From: Microlunatus soli
GTDB lineage: Bacteria; Actinomycetota; Actinomycetes; Propionibacteriales; Propionibacteriaceae
Direction: 5' to 3'
Length of the DNA stretch: 64,000 bases
NCBI RefSeq assembly: GCF_900105385.1
Contig: NZ_LT629772.1
Span: forward strand, 4,960,001 to 5,024,000
The stretch's first letter is position 1. Each line of letters starts with the position of its first letter. The position numbers were made by a program, and so were the translations under genes. This document shows positions 52,482 to 59,993 of this stretch, piece after piece. The notes below the pieces were generated by a model. It searched no databases, was not told where the DNA came from, and was given only the letters and a program-made list of their open reading frames with translations.

Positions 52482-53464
52482 ACGAAGATCGACTCAACCT
52501 GCCCTTCGTCGGCATCCCGACCTTCCTGAGGTCGCCGATCCGGACCGATCTGAAGAACCTGGACGCCGACATCGCGTTCCTCGGGATCCCCAGTGACGAG
52601 GGGTCGCCCTGGTATCCGGGTGCCCGGATGGCGCCGCGGGTGGTCCGGGAGATGTCGGTCCGTTTCGCCGAATACGGCGCGGTCCAACAGGCCGCCGGGA
52701 TCTACGACATCGACACCGACAAGCATTACCTGCAATACGAACGCCGCAACGAACGGATCGTCGACTGCGGCGATGTCGACATCCTCTACACCAACCCGGC
52801 GGGGACGTTCGCCAACATCAGCGACGCCACTTCCGACATCCTGCAGGCCGGTGCCATCCCGGTCGTCTTCGGTGGTGATCATGCCGTCAGCTACGGCGTC
52901 GTGCGGGCCTACGAGGAACCCGTGTCGGTGGTGCATTTCGATGCGCATCTGGACTATCGGCCGTTCGTCCACGGTGTGGAATACGCCAACGGTAGTCCGA
53001 TGCTCAAGATCGGCAAGCTGCCCCATGTCCGACAGATGGTGCAGGTCGGCACCCGCAGCATCCGGACCAGCAAGGCCGCGCTGCAGGAATCGCTCGACCG
53101 CGGCAACGACGTGGTCACCGTGAACGGCTTTCGTGATCAAGGAGTCGACGGCATCCTGCGGCATCTGCCGGCCGGTGGAAAGGTCTACGTCAGCATCGAT
53201 ATCGACGTCCTCGACCTGCCCCTGGTGCCGGGCTGTGCGTCGGCCGAACCGGAAGGCTTCCGGTTCGAGGAGATGCGGCAGATGCTGTTCGCCATCGCTC
53301 GACATGCCGACGTCGTCGGTCTGGACGTGGTGGAGATCAATCCGATGCTCGACGTGCGTTCCAACAACACGTCGTTGTTGGGGGCGCAACTGGCGGTGGA
53401 GACGATCGGTCGGGTCGTCGAGCAGCCTGCTTACCTTGCTCGCAAGGGCAGAACGGCGCAGTAG
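52478..53464 (+). CDS. Ureohydrolase (arginase/agmatinase/guanidinase family)
   Basis: A 328-residue binuclear-metal ureohydrolase. Metal ligands are visible in GGDHA (132-136), HFDAHLD (153-159) and SIDIDVLD (239-246), and the end has VVEINPMLD. Such enzymes split a guanidino group to urea plus an amine (agmatinase, guanidinobutyrase, guanidinopropionase, formiminoglutamase or guanidinase). Absence of the arginase-specific pattern and linkage to an anion symporter favour a guanidino acid such as 4-guanidinobutanoate, but this is inference. The start overlaps the transporter stop. A degenerate duplicate of its last codons lies 72 bases downstream. Confidence 0.87.
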   Translation: MNEDRLNLPFVGIPTFLRSPIRTDLKNLDADIAFLGIPSDEGSPWYPGARMAPRVVREMSVRFAEYGAVQQAAGIYDIDTDKHYLQYERRNERIVDCGDVDILYTNPAGTFANISDATSDILQAGAIPVVFGGDHAVSYGVVRAYEEPVSVVHFDAHLDYRPFVHGVEYANGSPMLKIGKLPHVRQMVQVGTRSIRTSKAALQESLDRGNDVVTVNGFRDQGVDGILRHLPAGGKVYVSIDIDVLDLPLVPGCASAEPEGFRFEEMRQMLFAIARHADVVGLDVVEINPMLDVRSNNTSLLGAQLAVETIGRVVEQPAYLARKGRTAQ

Positions 53465-53554
53465 CCGCGTCCGACGCCGGCCCGTGGGGCAGCGGGCCGA
53501 GTTGTCCTTGCTGGTAAGGGAAGTACGAGTCAGTAGCCGAGTCCGGCGCGCGCC
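53434..53554. repeat. Imperfect direct repeat duplicating the ureohydrolase 3' end
   Basis: Positions 53434-53482 and 53506-53554 align without gaps at roughly four bases in five. The offset of 72 keeps frame: unit 1 encodes LARKGRTAQ-stop (the real C-terminus) and unit 2 encodes LAGKGSTSQ-stop. The second unit also contains the stop region of def on the other strand. Confidence 0.6.
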
Positions 53555-54153
53555 GGGTCGAGGTCCGGGCCGGACCAGTGTCGCAGATATTGATCATCAG
53601 TGGTCAGCGAACGGATGATTGCTCGATCCAGATACAGGGTGCCCTCGGTGTGGTCGGTCTCGTGTTGCACGATCCGGGCCTGCCAGCCGGTGAAGCGTTC
53701 ACAGACCGGTGCGAAGTCCTCGTCCCGGCAGACCAACTCGATGGTCACGGCCCGTTCGGTCGCGGCCTGATAGCCGGGAACCGACAGACAACCCTCGTAC
53801 CAGGTGGCCATGTCGTGACCGACCTGGCGGTAGCGCGGATTGATGATCACCGTGTACGGCAGTGGCCGGCGGTCGCGGACGGAGCCGATCTCGGCCGGGA
53901 CCTCGGCGGCATCCTCCAGGACGGCCAGCCGCAGTCCGAGACCGATCTGCGGTGCCGCCAACCCGACACCCGGCGCGGCGATCATCACCTCCCGCATCAT
54001 GGCCAACAGCTCGCCGAGCAGCCCGCGATCCAGGTCCTCCGGGACATCGGCGGCCCGCCGGCGCAGCACCGGATCACCGGCCCGCGTGATCGGCGGGCGC
54101 TCCGGCTGCTGCAGCAGTTCCCTGATCCGATCGGTGATCGTTGCGGTGTCCAC
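53530..54153 (-). CDS. def: Peptide deformylase
   Basis: A 207-residue Fe/Zn peptide deformylase with the three signature motifs: GVGLAAPQ (62-69), EGCLSVPG (120-127, metal Cys) and QHETDHTEG (163-171, the HExxH-type metal site, with the usual His-Glu-x2-His order). It removes the formyl group from nascent proteins. The N-terminal extension of about 22 residues precedes the core PITRAGDPVLRRRA. Convergent with the ureohydrolase gene. Confidence 0.95.
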   Translation of the reverse strand: MDTATITDRIRELLQQPERPPITRAGDPVLRRRAADVPEDLDRGLLGELLAMMREVMIAAPGVGLAAPQIGLGLRLAVLEDAAEVPAEIGSVRDRRPLPYTVIINPRYRQVGHDMATWYEGCLSVPGYQAATERAVTIELVCRDEDFAPVCERFTGWQARIVQHETDHTEGTLYLDRAIIRSLTTDDQYLRHWSGPDLDPARAGLGY

Positions 54154-54376
54154 GGGGCGAGAATAATGGGTCGACGGCCCGCGCGTGTCGTCCGGTGTTC
54201 GTTGGGTGCCGTCGGGGCCTCCAGGCGGGGATATTTGCCATTCCAGTGGCGATCTGCCGCAGATCGGGAAGCCGCAGGCGGGGGTTGCGCCGAATTTTCC
54301 CGTCCCGTTGGCAGCTCGGCCGAACGGGGGCTACTCTGGCCGCTCGGATCAACGTTGATCGGAGGGGTGAGCGCAT

Positions 54377-54724
54377 ATGGCCGTCGTGAACGGTGGTGCC
54401 GTGCTGCAGCAGCATGGCCGACATCCATCGCTGCGTGCCGCACTGGCGGTCGGCGCGGCAGCCGTGCTCCTGGTCGGCTATTTCGTGGTCTCGTCATCGA
54501 TCACGGTGCTGCGACCTGATGTCTGCGGACGCTTCGTCTCCGATGCTCCTGCCATCTCACGCGCGGTCGGCGACGGCTGGCTGGCCAGCCCGCCGCACGG
54601 CGCCAATGTCGCCAATCCGTTCCTGCGGGTCGGATTCGTGGATCATGACGGCAGCAGCGGTCCGGTGCTGCACTCGTTGACCGGCGCCGAGCTGCCGCTG
54701 CGGCCGGCCCGTTCCGGCTGCTGA
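54377..54724 (+). CDS. Small membrane-anchored protein of unknown function
   Basis: A 115-residue protein with one hydrophobic helix (AALAVGAAAVLLVGYFVVSSS), followed by an extracytoplasmic domain with two Cys residues (one in DVCGRF, one at the C-terminus) that might form a disulfide. No family recognised. AGGGGTGAG precedes ATG 54377 at suitable distance, which supports the gene. Confidence 0.6.
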   Translation: MAVVNGGAVLQQHGRHPSLRAALAVGAAAVLLVGYFVVSSSITVLRPDVCGRFVSDAPAISRAVGDGWLASPPHGANVANPFLRVGFVDHDGSSGPVLHSLTGAELPLRPARSGC

Positions 54725-54763
54725 CCGAGGCTGACAGCAGACCTGCGCGGCCCCAGCGGCGGA

Positions 54764-55267
54764 TCAGGCCAGCGGGAGTCGATAGCTGTGACCGTGCTCG
54801 GTTTCGCCGACGATCATGAACCCCGCCGATTCGTAGGCCCGGCGAGATGCCAGATTGTCGTGGAAGATCTCACTGACTTCGACCGAGGGCCAACCCAATG
54901 CGCGGGCCCGCTCGATCAATGCGCCGATCACGGCCCGGCCGATGCCGCCGCCGCGATGGGCCGGCGCCAACACGATCGGCATCGCCCGGGTCTGCAGGCC
55001 GGCGTCGCCGATCGGGGCCCACCGTTGATCGGCGGTCAACCGTTCGATCAGGTAGAGCTCGCCGTGCTCGCTCAGGTACCGAACCATCGCCTTCAGCCTG
55101 CCCAGGTCGTACAGCTCGGCGCCGGGACCGTCGACCATCCGGACGGTGTCACGATCCCGATACCAAACCAACAGCTCGTGCAGCAGGTCGTCGTGCAGGT
55201 CCGACGGACCGACCGGGCGAAGTCGGACCTCCGGGGTCACCGGGATCACCGATGTCGCGTCGGGCAT
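54764..55267 (-). CDS. GNAT family N-acetyltransferase
   Basis: A 167-residue GNAT enzyme. VRLRPVGPSDLHDDLL opens the fold and YLIERLTADQRWAPIGDAGL is strand 3-4. PIVLAPAHRGGGIGRAVIGALIERA contains the acetyl-CoA P-loop Q/RxxGxG/A, and the EIFHDNLASRRAYESAGFMIV segment is typical of the C-terminal half. The acceptor is unknown. The start is three bases from the galE stop on the same strand, so the two are co-transcribed. Confidence 0.88.
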   Translation of the reverse strand: MPDATSVIPVTPEVRLRPVGPSDLHDDLLHELLVWYRDRDTVRMVDGPGAELYDLGRLKAMVRYLSEHGELYLIERLTADQRWAPIGDAGLQTRAMPIVLAPAHRGGGIGRAVIGALIERARALGWPSVEVSEIFHDNLASRRAYESAGFMIVGETEHGHSYRLPLA

Positions 55268-55269
55268 GA

Positions 55270-56271
55270 TCAGTGCGGCGGCACCTCGGGTGTGCCATGG
55301 GTCGGTTCCCAGGCCTGCCAGGCCGAGTCGACCATCGCGGCAAGATCACGGGTCGCCGACCACCCGAGGGTGTCGCGGATCCGAGAGGAGTCCGCGACCA
55401 GGTTCGCCGGGTCGCCGGGCCGGCGGTCACCGATGGTCGGCTCGACGGCGTAGCCGGTCGAACGGCCGATCTGGGCCAGCACCTCGCTGACCGACGACCC
55501 GGTGCCGGTGCCGACGTTGAAGACATCGTGCGGGCGGTCGTCCTGACTCAGGTGGTCCAGCGCGGCGAGATGGGCCTCGGCAAGATCCAGCACATGGATG
55601 TAGTCGCGGATGCAGGTCCCGTCCGCGGTGGGATAGTCGTTGCCGTAGATGACCGGCTGCTTGCCGCTGGTCAGCGCTCGCAATGCGATCGGGATCAGGT
55701 TGAACGCGGTCGGGTCGCCGAGCTCCGGCCAGCCGGCCCCGGCGACGTTGAAGTAGCGCAGCCCGACGCCCCGCAGTCCCCAGGCTGCCGCAGCATCGCG
55801 CATCAGCCATTCGCAGACCAGCTTGGTCTCCCCGTACGGGCTGATCGGTGTGCTCGGGCCGTCCTCCCGCATCAACGATCCGGCCGGAACGTCGGGATTG
55901 CCGTAGGTGGCGGCGGAAGAGGAGAACATCAGCTTGTCCACGCCGGCATGCTGCATCGCCAGCAGCAGGTTGGCCATGCCACCGACGTTCTGCAGGTAGT
56001 ACCAGGCAGGTCGCTCGGCCGATTCGCCGACCTGCTTCTTGGCGGCGATGTGGATCACCGACTGCACGCCGTACTCATCGATCAACTTCTCCAGCGGCTC
56101 GACCACCTCGGGCACGGACAGGTCGAGCTCCATCAAGGGGGTGTCGCCGACGTTGGCCGCGACACCGCTGCTCAGGTCGTCCACGACCACGACATCGTCG
56201 CCCCGATCCCGCAGCAGCCGAACGACATGGGCACCGATATAGCCGGCGCCGCCGGTCACCAGAACAGTCAT
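55270..56271 (-). CDS. galE: UDP-glucose 4-epimerase
   Basis: A 333-residue short-chain-dehydrogenase-fold epimerase. VLVTGGAGYIGAHVVRLLRD binds NAD, MFSSSAATYGNP holds the catalytic Ser/Thr, and SPYGETKLVCEW is the YxxxK dyad. LRYFNVAGA, NLIPIALRALTS and YPTADGTCIRDYIHVLDLA are standard GalE blocks. It interconverts UDP-glucose and UDP-galactose for galactose use and envelope glycan synthesis. ATG 56271. Confidence 0.95.
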   Translation of the reverse strand: MTVLVTGGAGYIGAHVVRLLRDRGDDVVVVDDLSSGVAANVGDTPLMELDLSVPEVVEPLEKLIDEYGVQSVIHIAAKKQVGESAERPAWYYLQNVGGMANLLLAMQHAGVDKLMFSSSAATYGNPDVPAGSLMREDGPSTPISPYGETKLVCEWLMRDAAAAWGLRGVGLRYFNVAGAGWPELGDPTAFNLIPIALRALTSGKQPVIYGNDYPTADGTCIRDYIHVLDLAEAHLAALDHLSQDDRPHDVFNVGTGTGSSVSEVLAQIGRSTGYAVEPTIGDRRPGDPANLVADSSRIRDTLGWSATRDLAAMVDSAWQAWEPTHGTPEVPPH

Positions 56272-56310
56272 GGCACCAACTTATCGGGTGACCGACACCA
56301 CACGCGGACC

Positions 56311-56337
56311 CGTCACGCCCGGGTCCGACAGTTCGAC
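56311..56337 (+). promoter_or_regulatory. Candidate ECF41-type promoter of the CMD gene
   Basis: CGTCACG (56311-56317), a 16-base spacer and CGAC (56334-56337) match the published ECF41 target consensus TGTCACA-N16-CGTC at five of seven and three of four positions. It lies about 40 bases upstream of the CMD gene, the usual target of ECF41 sigma factors. Confidence 0.4.
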
Positions 56338-56378
56338 GAATCCGATGGAGTGCTCAAACGAACCGGAAGGAAAGACGA

Positions 56379-56825
56379 ATGCCTCGTCTCAATCTGAGCA
56401 AGACCTCTGCCGAGGGTTACCGGGCGGTGTACGGACTGGAGAAATTCTCCTCCGAACATGTCGAGTCGGAGATCTATCACCTGATCAAGCTCCGGTCCTC
56501 CCAGCTCAACGGGTGTGCGTTCTGCGTCGACATGCACGGCAGCCAGATGCTGGAGAGCGGCGTGCCGTTCCGCAAGATCAACTCGGTGGCGGCATGGCGT
56601 GAGGTCGGCTGGTTCAGCGACCGGGAACGGGCTGCGCTGGAGCTTGCCGAGCAGGTCACGCTGTTGCCCGGCGGTGTCCCCGACGACGTGTGGAACGCTG
56701 CGGCGGAGGTCTTCGACGAGACCGAGCTGGCCAACTTGTTGATCGCGATCGCGACCATCAACGTGTGGAACCGGCTGATGGTCAGCACCCAGGCCGAGCC
56801 GAATCCGCCGGCCTTGGCCGGCTGA
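56379..56825 (+). CDS. Carboxymuconolactone decarboxylase/AhpD-like protein (COE of ECF41)
   Basis: A 148-residue CMD-family protein. Helix EIYHLIKLRSSQLNGCAFCVDMH carries the redox C-x2-C and the following His, as in AhpD. Catalytic Glu/Cys/His are thus present. Predicted to act as a peroxidase-like or thiol oxidoreductase. In many actinobacteria CMD/oxidoreductase/epimerase ('COE') genes sit beside ECF41 sigma genes and are their only target; the ECF41 gene is here convergent and abutting. ATG 56379. Confidence 0.88.
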   Translation: MPRLNLSKTSAEGYRAVYGLEKFSSEHVESEIYHLIKLRSSQLNGCAFCVDMHGSQMLESGVPFRKINSVAAWREVGWFSDRERAALELAEQVTLLPGGVPDDVWNAAAEVFDETELANLLIAIATINVWNRLMVSTQAEPNPPALAG

Positions 56826-57689
56826 TCACCTTTCCGCCGGCAGCTTGTCGGGGTTGGACAGGTCGTAGATCGCGATGATCTGATCACCTTCGACGTCGAG
56901 GGTGATCAGATGCCGATTTCCGGCCAACGTGATCTCGATGCCGGGTCGGTCGTTGACAGTGATCATGCCGGCGGCGGTCAACCGGTTGCGGCGGCCGATG
57001 CCGACCAGGAAGCGGGCGATCTTGGCCGGCCCGATGATCGGGTTGCGGGCTGCCTTGACCCGTCCACCACCGTCGGAGTAGTAGACGACATCGTCGTGTA
57101 GCAGCTTGATCAACTCGGCGCTGTCGCCGTGCTCCGCTGCGACCAGGAAGCTGTCCAGCAAGCGGCGGGTCAGCCGCTGTTGATCATCGTCGGTGTCGGG
57201 TGCCGTGGGGTCGGAGGTCCTGCCGAGCCGTCGCCGGCCACGGTGCTCGTGCTGCCGGGAGGCCGCTGCGGAGATCTCCAGCAGGGCACTGATCTCGTCG
57301 TGGGAGTAGTCCAGGGATCGCAGGATGATCACGGCTCGCTGGGTCGGGGTCAGCGATTCGGCCAGCCGGAGGAAGCCGATCGACAGGTCGGCGCGTTGGT
57401 CGGCGACGCGCTCCGGACCGGTGCTGTCGTCGCCGATCCGTGGCTCCGGCAGCCAGGGGCCGATGTAGTGCTGCCGTTCCCGCTTCCGGCGACGCAGCAG
57501 ATCCAGCGACCGGCGGATGGTGATCGTGGTCAGCCAGCCGGCGGGATTGTCCGGATCATGATCGCCACGGATCGACTCGACGGCGACGTCACCGATGACA
57601 TCTTCGGCATCGCTCCAGGACCCGAGCATCCGGTAGGCGATCCGGGTCAGCCGCTGCCGTTCCTCCGAGAGCACCTCGACGACCGTCAT
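56826..57689 (-). CDS. ECF41 family RNA polymerase sigma factor (SigJ-like)
   Basis: A 287-residue sigma factor. Region 2 is LTRIAYRMLGSWSDAEDVIG, region 4 is LTPTQRAVIILRSLDYSHDE followed by ISALLEISAAASRQHEHRGR. The C-terminal SnoaL-like extension has DGGGR (about 200) and a terminal YDLSNPDKL. The DGGGK/R and NPDKL motifs define ECF41, in which the C-terminal domain regulates the sigma activity instead of an anti-sigma factor. Target likely the adjoining CMD gene. Confidence 0.92.
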   Translation of the reverse strand: MTVVEVLSEERQRLTRIAYRMLGSWSDAEDVIGDVAVESIRGDHDPDNPAGWLTTITIRRSLDLLRRRKRERQHYIGPWLPEPRIGDDSTGPERVADQRADLSIGFLRLAESLTPTQRAVIILRSLDYSHDEISALLEISAAASRQHEHRGRRRLGRTSDPTAPDTDDDQQRLTRRLLDSFLVAAEHGDSAELIKLLHDDVVYYSDGGGRVKAARNPIIGPAKIARFLVGIGRRNRLTAAGMITVNDRPGIEITLAGNRHLITLDVEGDQIIAIYDLSNPDKLPAER

Positions 57690-57747
57690 GCTCCGATGAT
57701 CGCACGGTGGCGCCGGACAGCACAGCGAGACTGGGCCCCGCGGAAGA

Positions 57748-59847
57748 TCAGTCGTCGGCGTTCCGCGGCCGGATCCCGACGGCGTCCAGAAGTTTGCCGA
57801 TCCGGGCGATCTCCTCGGCGTCGACAGGCATCAGTGGCGGTGCGGGTCGGACCGAATCGATCACTCCGAGGTAGCGCAGCGCCGCCTTGACCGCGCCGAT
57901 CGAGGACGAGCTGGCGCTGATCCGTCCGCGATCGGGGACACCAAGGATCTCGAACAGGCCGAGCACCCGTTGTTGCTCGGCCTGTGCCTCGGCAAGCCTG
58001 CCGCTGCGGACCTGCTCGATGATCGTGACGAACATCGCGGTGTCGACGTTGGCGATCCCGGGGATGATGCCGTCGACGCCGAGCAGCACCGACAGGTCCG
58101 CAGTCACCTCCGAACCGGTCAGGATCGACAGCCCGGTCAGGCCGGCCGCCGTCCGTCCGGTGATCAATCGCCGTAGGTCGGGAAGGGATCCGCTGGAGTC
58201 CTTGATCCCGCTGATCACGCCGTCGGCGGCCAGCTTGATCATCAGCTCCGGCGCGATTCTGGTGCCGGAACGGGACGGGATGTTGTACGCCAGCAGGGGA
58301 GTATCGCCGATGGCGGCGGCGATCATCCGGAAATGCTGTTCGATCTCGGCCGGGTGCGTCGCGACGTAGAACGGAGCCGTGGCCACCAGCGCGGAGGCTC
58401 CGGCGGCGATCGCGTCGGTGGCGAGCTCGATCGCGGCCTCGGTCGACGGTGCCAGGATGCCGACCAGCACAGGTCCCCGGCCGGCGACCGCCCGGACGGT
58501 CGCACCGATCAGTTCGCTTCGTCGGCCCGCGCCGAACGAGGTGCCCTCGCCGGTGCTGCCGAGCACGAAGACACCACTCGCCCCGCCGTCGAACACATGA
58601 TCAACGAGCCGGTTCAGCGAGGAGTGGTCGAGGTCGCCGGTGTCGGTCAGCGGCGTGACCAGGGGCGGGATCACCCCGGCGAACCGCGGGGTCGTCGGAA
58701 TCCGTTGCGCTGCATCACCTTCTTCGTCCTCGTTGACGTTCGGGGTTTCGGTGATCAGATCGGCCGTCGCCCGGACGGTGAAACGGATCTCCTCATTCGA
58801 CGCCGCGGAGCCGGCCTCGTACAGGACGGCGACCCGATCCTGGTCGAGCAGCGCGAGGTCGGAGTAGCCGGAGAAGCCGGAGTTGATCATGGCACCGCGG
58901 CGCCAGGTCGATGCGTCGTCGCTGACGAAGATCGTCAGGTCCTGGCGGCTGGACTGTCGGGCCGGCGTGCTCAGCAGCAGCAGCCGACCGTCCGGGCTGA
59001 TCAGACTGCCCTGGATGTCCGGGGCGCTGACCCGTCGGCAGTCGGTGTAACGGTGGGCGAGGGTCTCGCCGCCGTCCTGCGAAACGGCCTGCACCCGGCG
59101 GCCGCGGGTGCCGTGGTAGTTGCGGGCGTTGAAGATCACCCGGCCGTCGGCGAGCTCGGCAACCGTTGTCTCGTTGGGATTGATCGCATCACCCTGATGC
59201 TCGGCGACGAAGCCGATCCGCCAGCTGCGTCCGCCGTCGTCGCTGAGGATGCAGTGCCCGCCGTACAGCGCATCCCGGTCGTCGGGAACGACGCCGTCGG
59301 CCGGGATGATCGAATGGTTGGCCGGCACCACCAGGCGGCCGCGATGGGCGCCGTGCTGCAGGGCGATGCCGTGGCAGGGGCCGGTCGCGTACCAGCCCCA
59401 GTCCGGTCGGCTGACCTGGTCGGTGATCTCCACCGGGTCGGTCCAGGTCAGGCCGAGGTCGGGGCTGCGCTGGACATAGACCCGGCGCGCGTCCCCGGGA
59501 TCGGCCGCGCCCTGGACGATCGCCGACTCCCGGGTGCCGGCTCCGTTCTGGGTGCTGACCAACACGACGTCACCGGAGGCAGGGTCGAGGATCGGCACCG
59601 GATTGCCGCAGGTCTTCGCCTCGACCCGGCACACGACCTGCAACGGCTGCCAACTCCGTCCGCCGTCCACGGACCGGCGCAACACCAGCTCGATCGGACC
59701 GTGATCGGCTGAGGACTCGATCCGGCCCTCGCAGAAGGCCAGCAGCAGCGGATCGGCGCCGGCGCCGGGCGCCGGGATCGCCAGCAGGGCAGGGATCCGG
59801 AAGGTGTTGTAGTCGGTGCCGGCGGGATCAAACGGAGGCGATGACAT
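57748..59847 (-). CDS. Sialidase / DapA-NanA-family aldolase fusion protein
   Basis: A 699-residue cytoplasmic fusion without signal peptide. Residues 1-365 are a GH33-type sialidase: FRIP (16-19), FCEGRIESSADHG with the acid/base Asp, four or five Asp boxes (for example SVDGGRSW at 59-66, SDDGGRSW at 202-209), NETTVAEL with the Glu, Arg-rich NARNYHGTRGRR, and GYSDLALL with the Tyr nucleophile. An acidic linker (VNEDEEGDAA) leads to a TIM-barrel aldolase (390-699) with GSTGEG, LLAYNIPSRSG (Tyr521) and SGIKDSSG (Schiff-base Lys549). It should release sialic acid and cleave it to ManNAc and pyruvate. The aldolase could also be another DapA-family lyase, since YNIPSRSG resembles DapA too. The ATG lies inside the operator. 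Confidence 0.88.
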   Translation of the reverse strand: MSSPPFDPAGTDYNTFRIPALLAIPAPGAGADPLLLAFCEGRIESSADHGPIELVLRRSVDGGRSWQPLQVVCRVEAKTCGNPVPILDPASGDVVLVSTQNGAGTRESAIVQGAADPGDARRVYVQRSPDLGLTWTDPVEITDQVSRPDWGWYATGPCHGIALQHGAHRGRLVVPANHSIIPADGVVPDDRDALYGGHCILSDDGGRSWRIGFVAEHQGDAINPNETTVAELADGRVIFNARNYHGTRGRRVQAVSQDGGETLAHRYTDCRRVSAPDIQGSLISPDGRLLLLSTPARQSSRQDLTIFVSDDASTWRRGAMINSGFSGYSDLALLDQDRVAVLYEAGSAASNEEIRFTVRATADLITETPNVNEDEEGDAAQRIPTTPRFAGVIPPLVTPLTDTGDLDHSSLNRLVDHVFDGGASGVFVLGSTGEGTSFGAGRRSELIGATVRAVAGRGPVLVGILAPSTEAAIELATDAIAAGASALVATAPFYVATHPAEIEQHFRMIAAAIGDTPLLAYNIPSRSGTRIAPELMIKLAADGVISGIKDSSGSLPDLRRLITGRTAAGLTGLSILTGSEVTADLSVLLGVDGIIPGIANVDTAMFVTIIEQVRSGRLAEAQAEQQRVLGLFEILGVPDRGRISASSSSIGAVKAALRYLGVIDSVRPAPPLMPVDAEEIARIGKLLDAVGIRPRNADD

Positions 59848-59863
59848 GGGACGTACTATGTCA
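59842..59863. promoter_or_regulatory. Palindromic operator covering the start codon of the sialidase-aldolase gene
   Basis: TGACATGG at one end and CTATGTCA at the other flank the centre GACGTA. It differs at one base from the perfect palindrome at 61826-61847. The minus-strand ATG 59847 lies within it, no Shine-Dalgarno precedes, and CATAGT on the minus strand lies seven bases upstream of the ATG like a -10 element, so a leaderless mRNA is likely. Confidence 0.75.
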
Positions 59864-59993
59864 TGCCGCCCGGGTGGCCACAATGGACGACGCCCGTCGT
59901 CGACGGAATCTCGTCGCGTGCCAATGCCGATGACACCTGCTCCGGGTCGTGGGATCCTGAGCAGCGAATATCGGGGGTCGGAAGGGGACCGGA

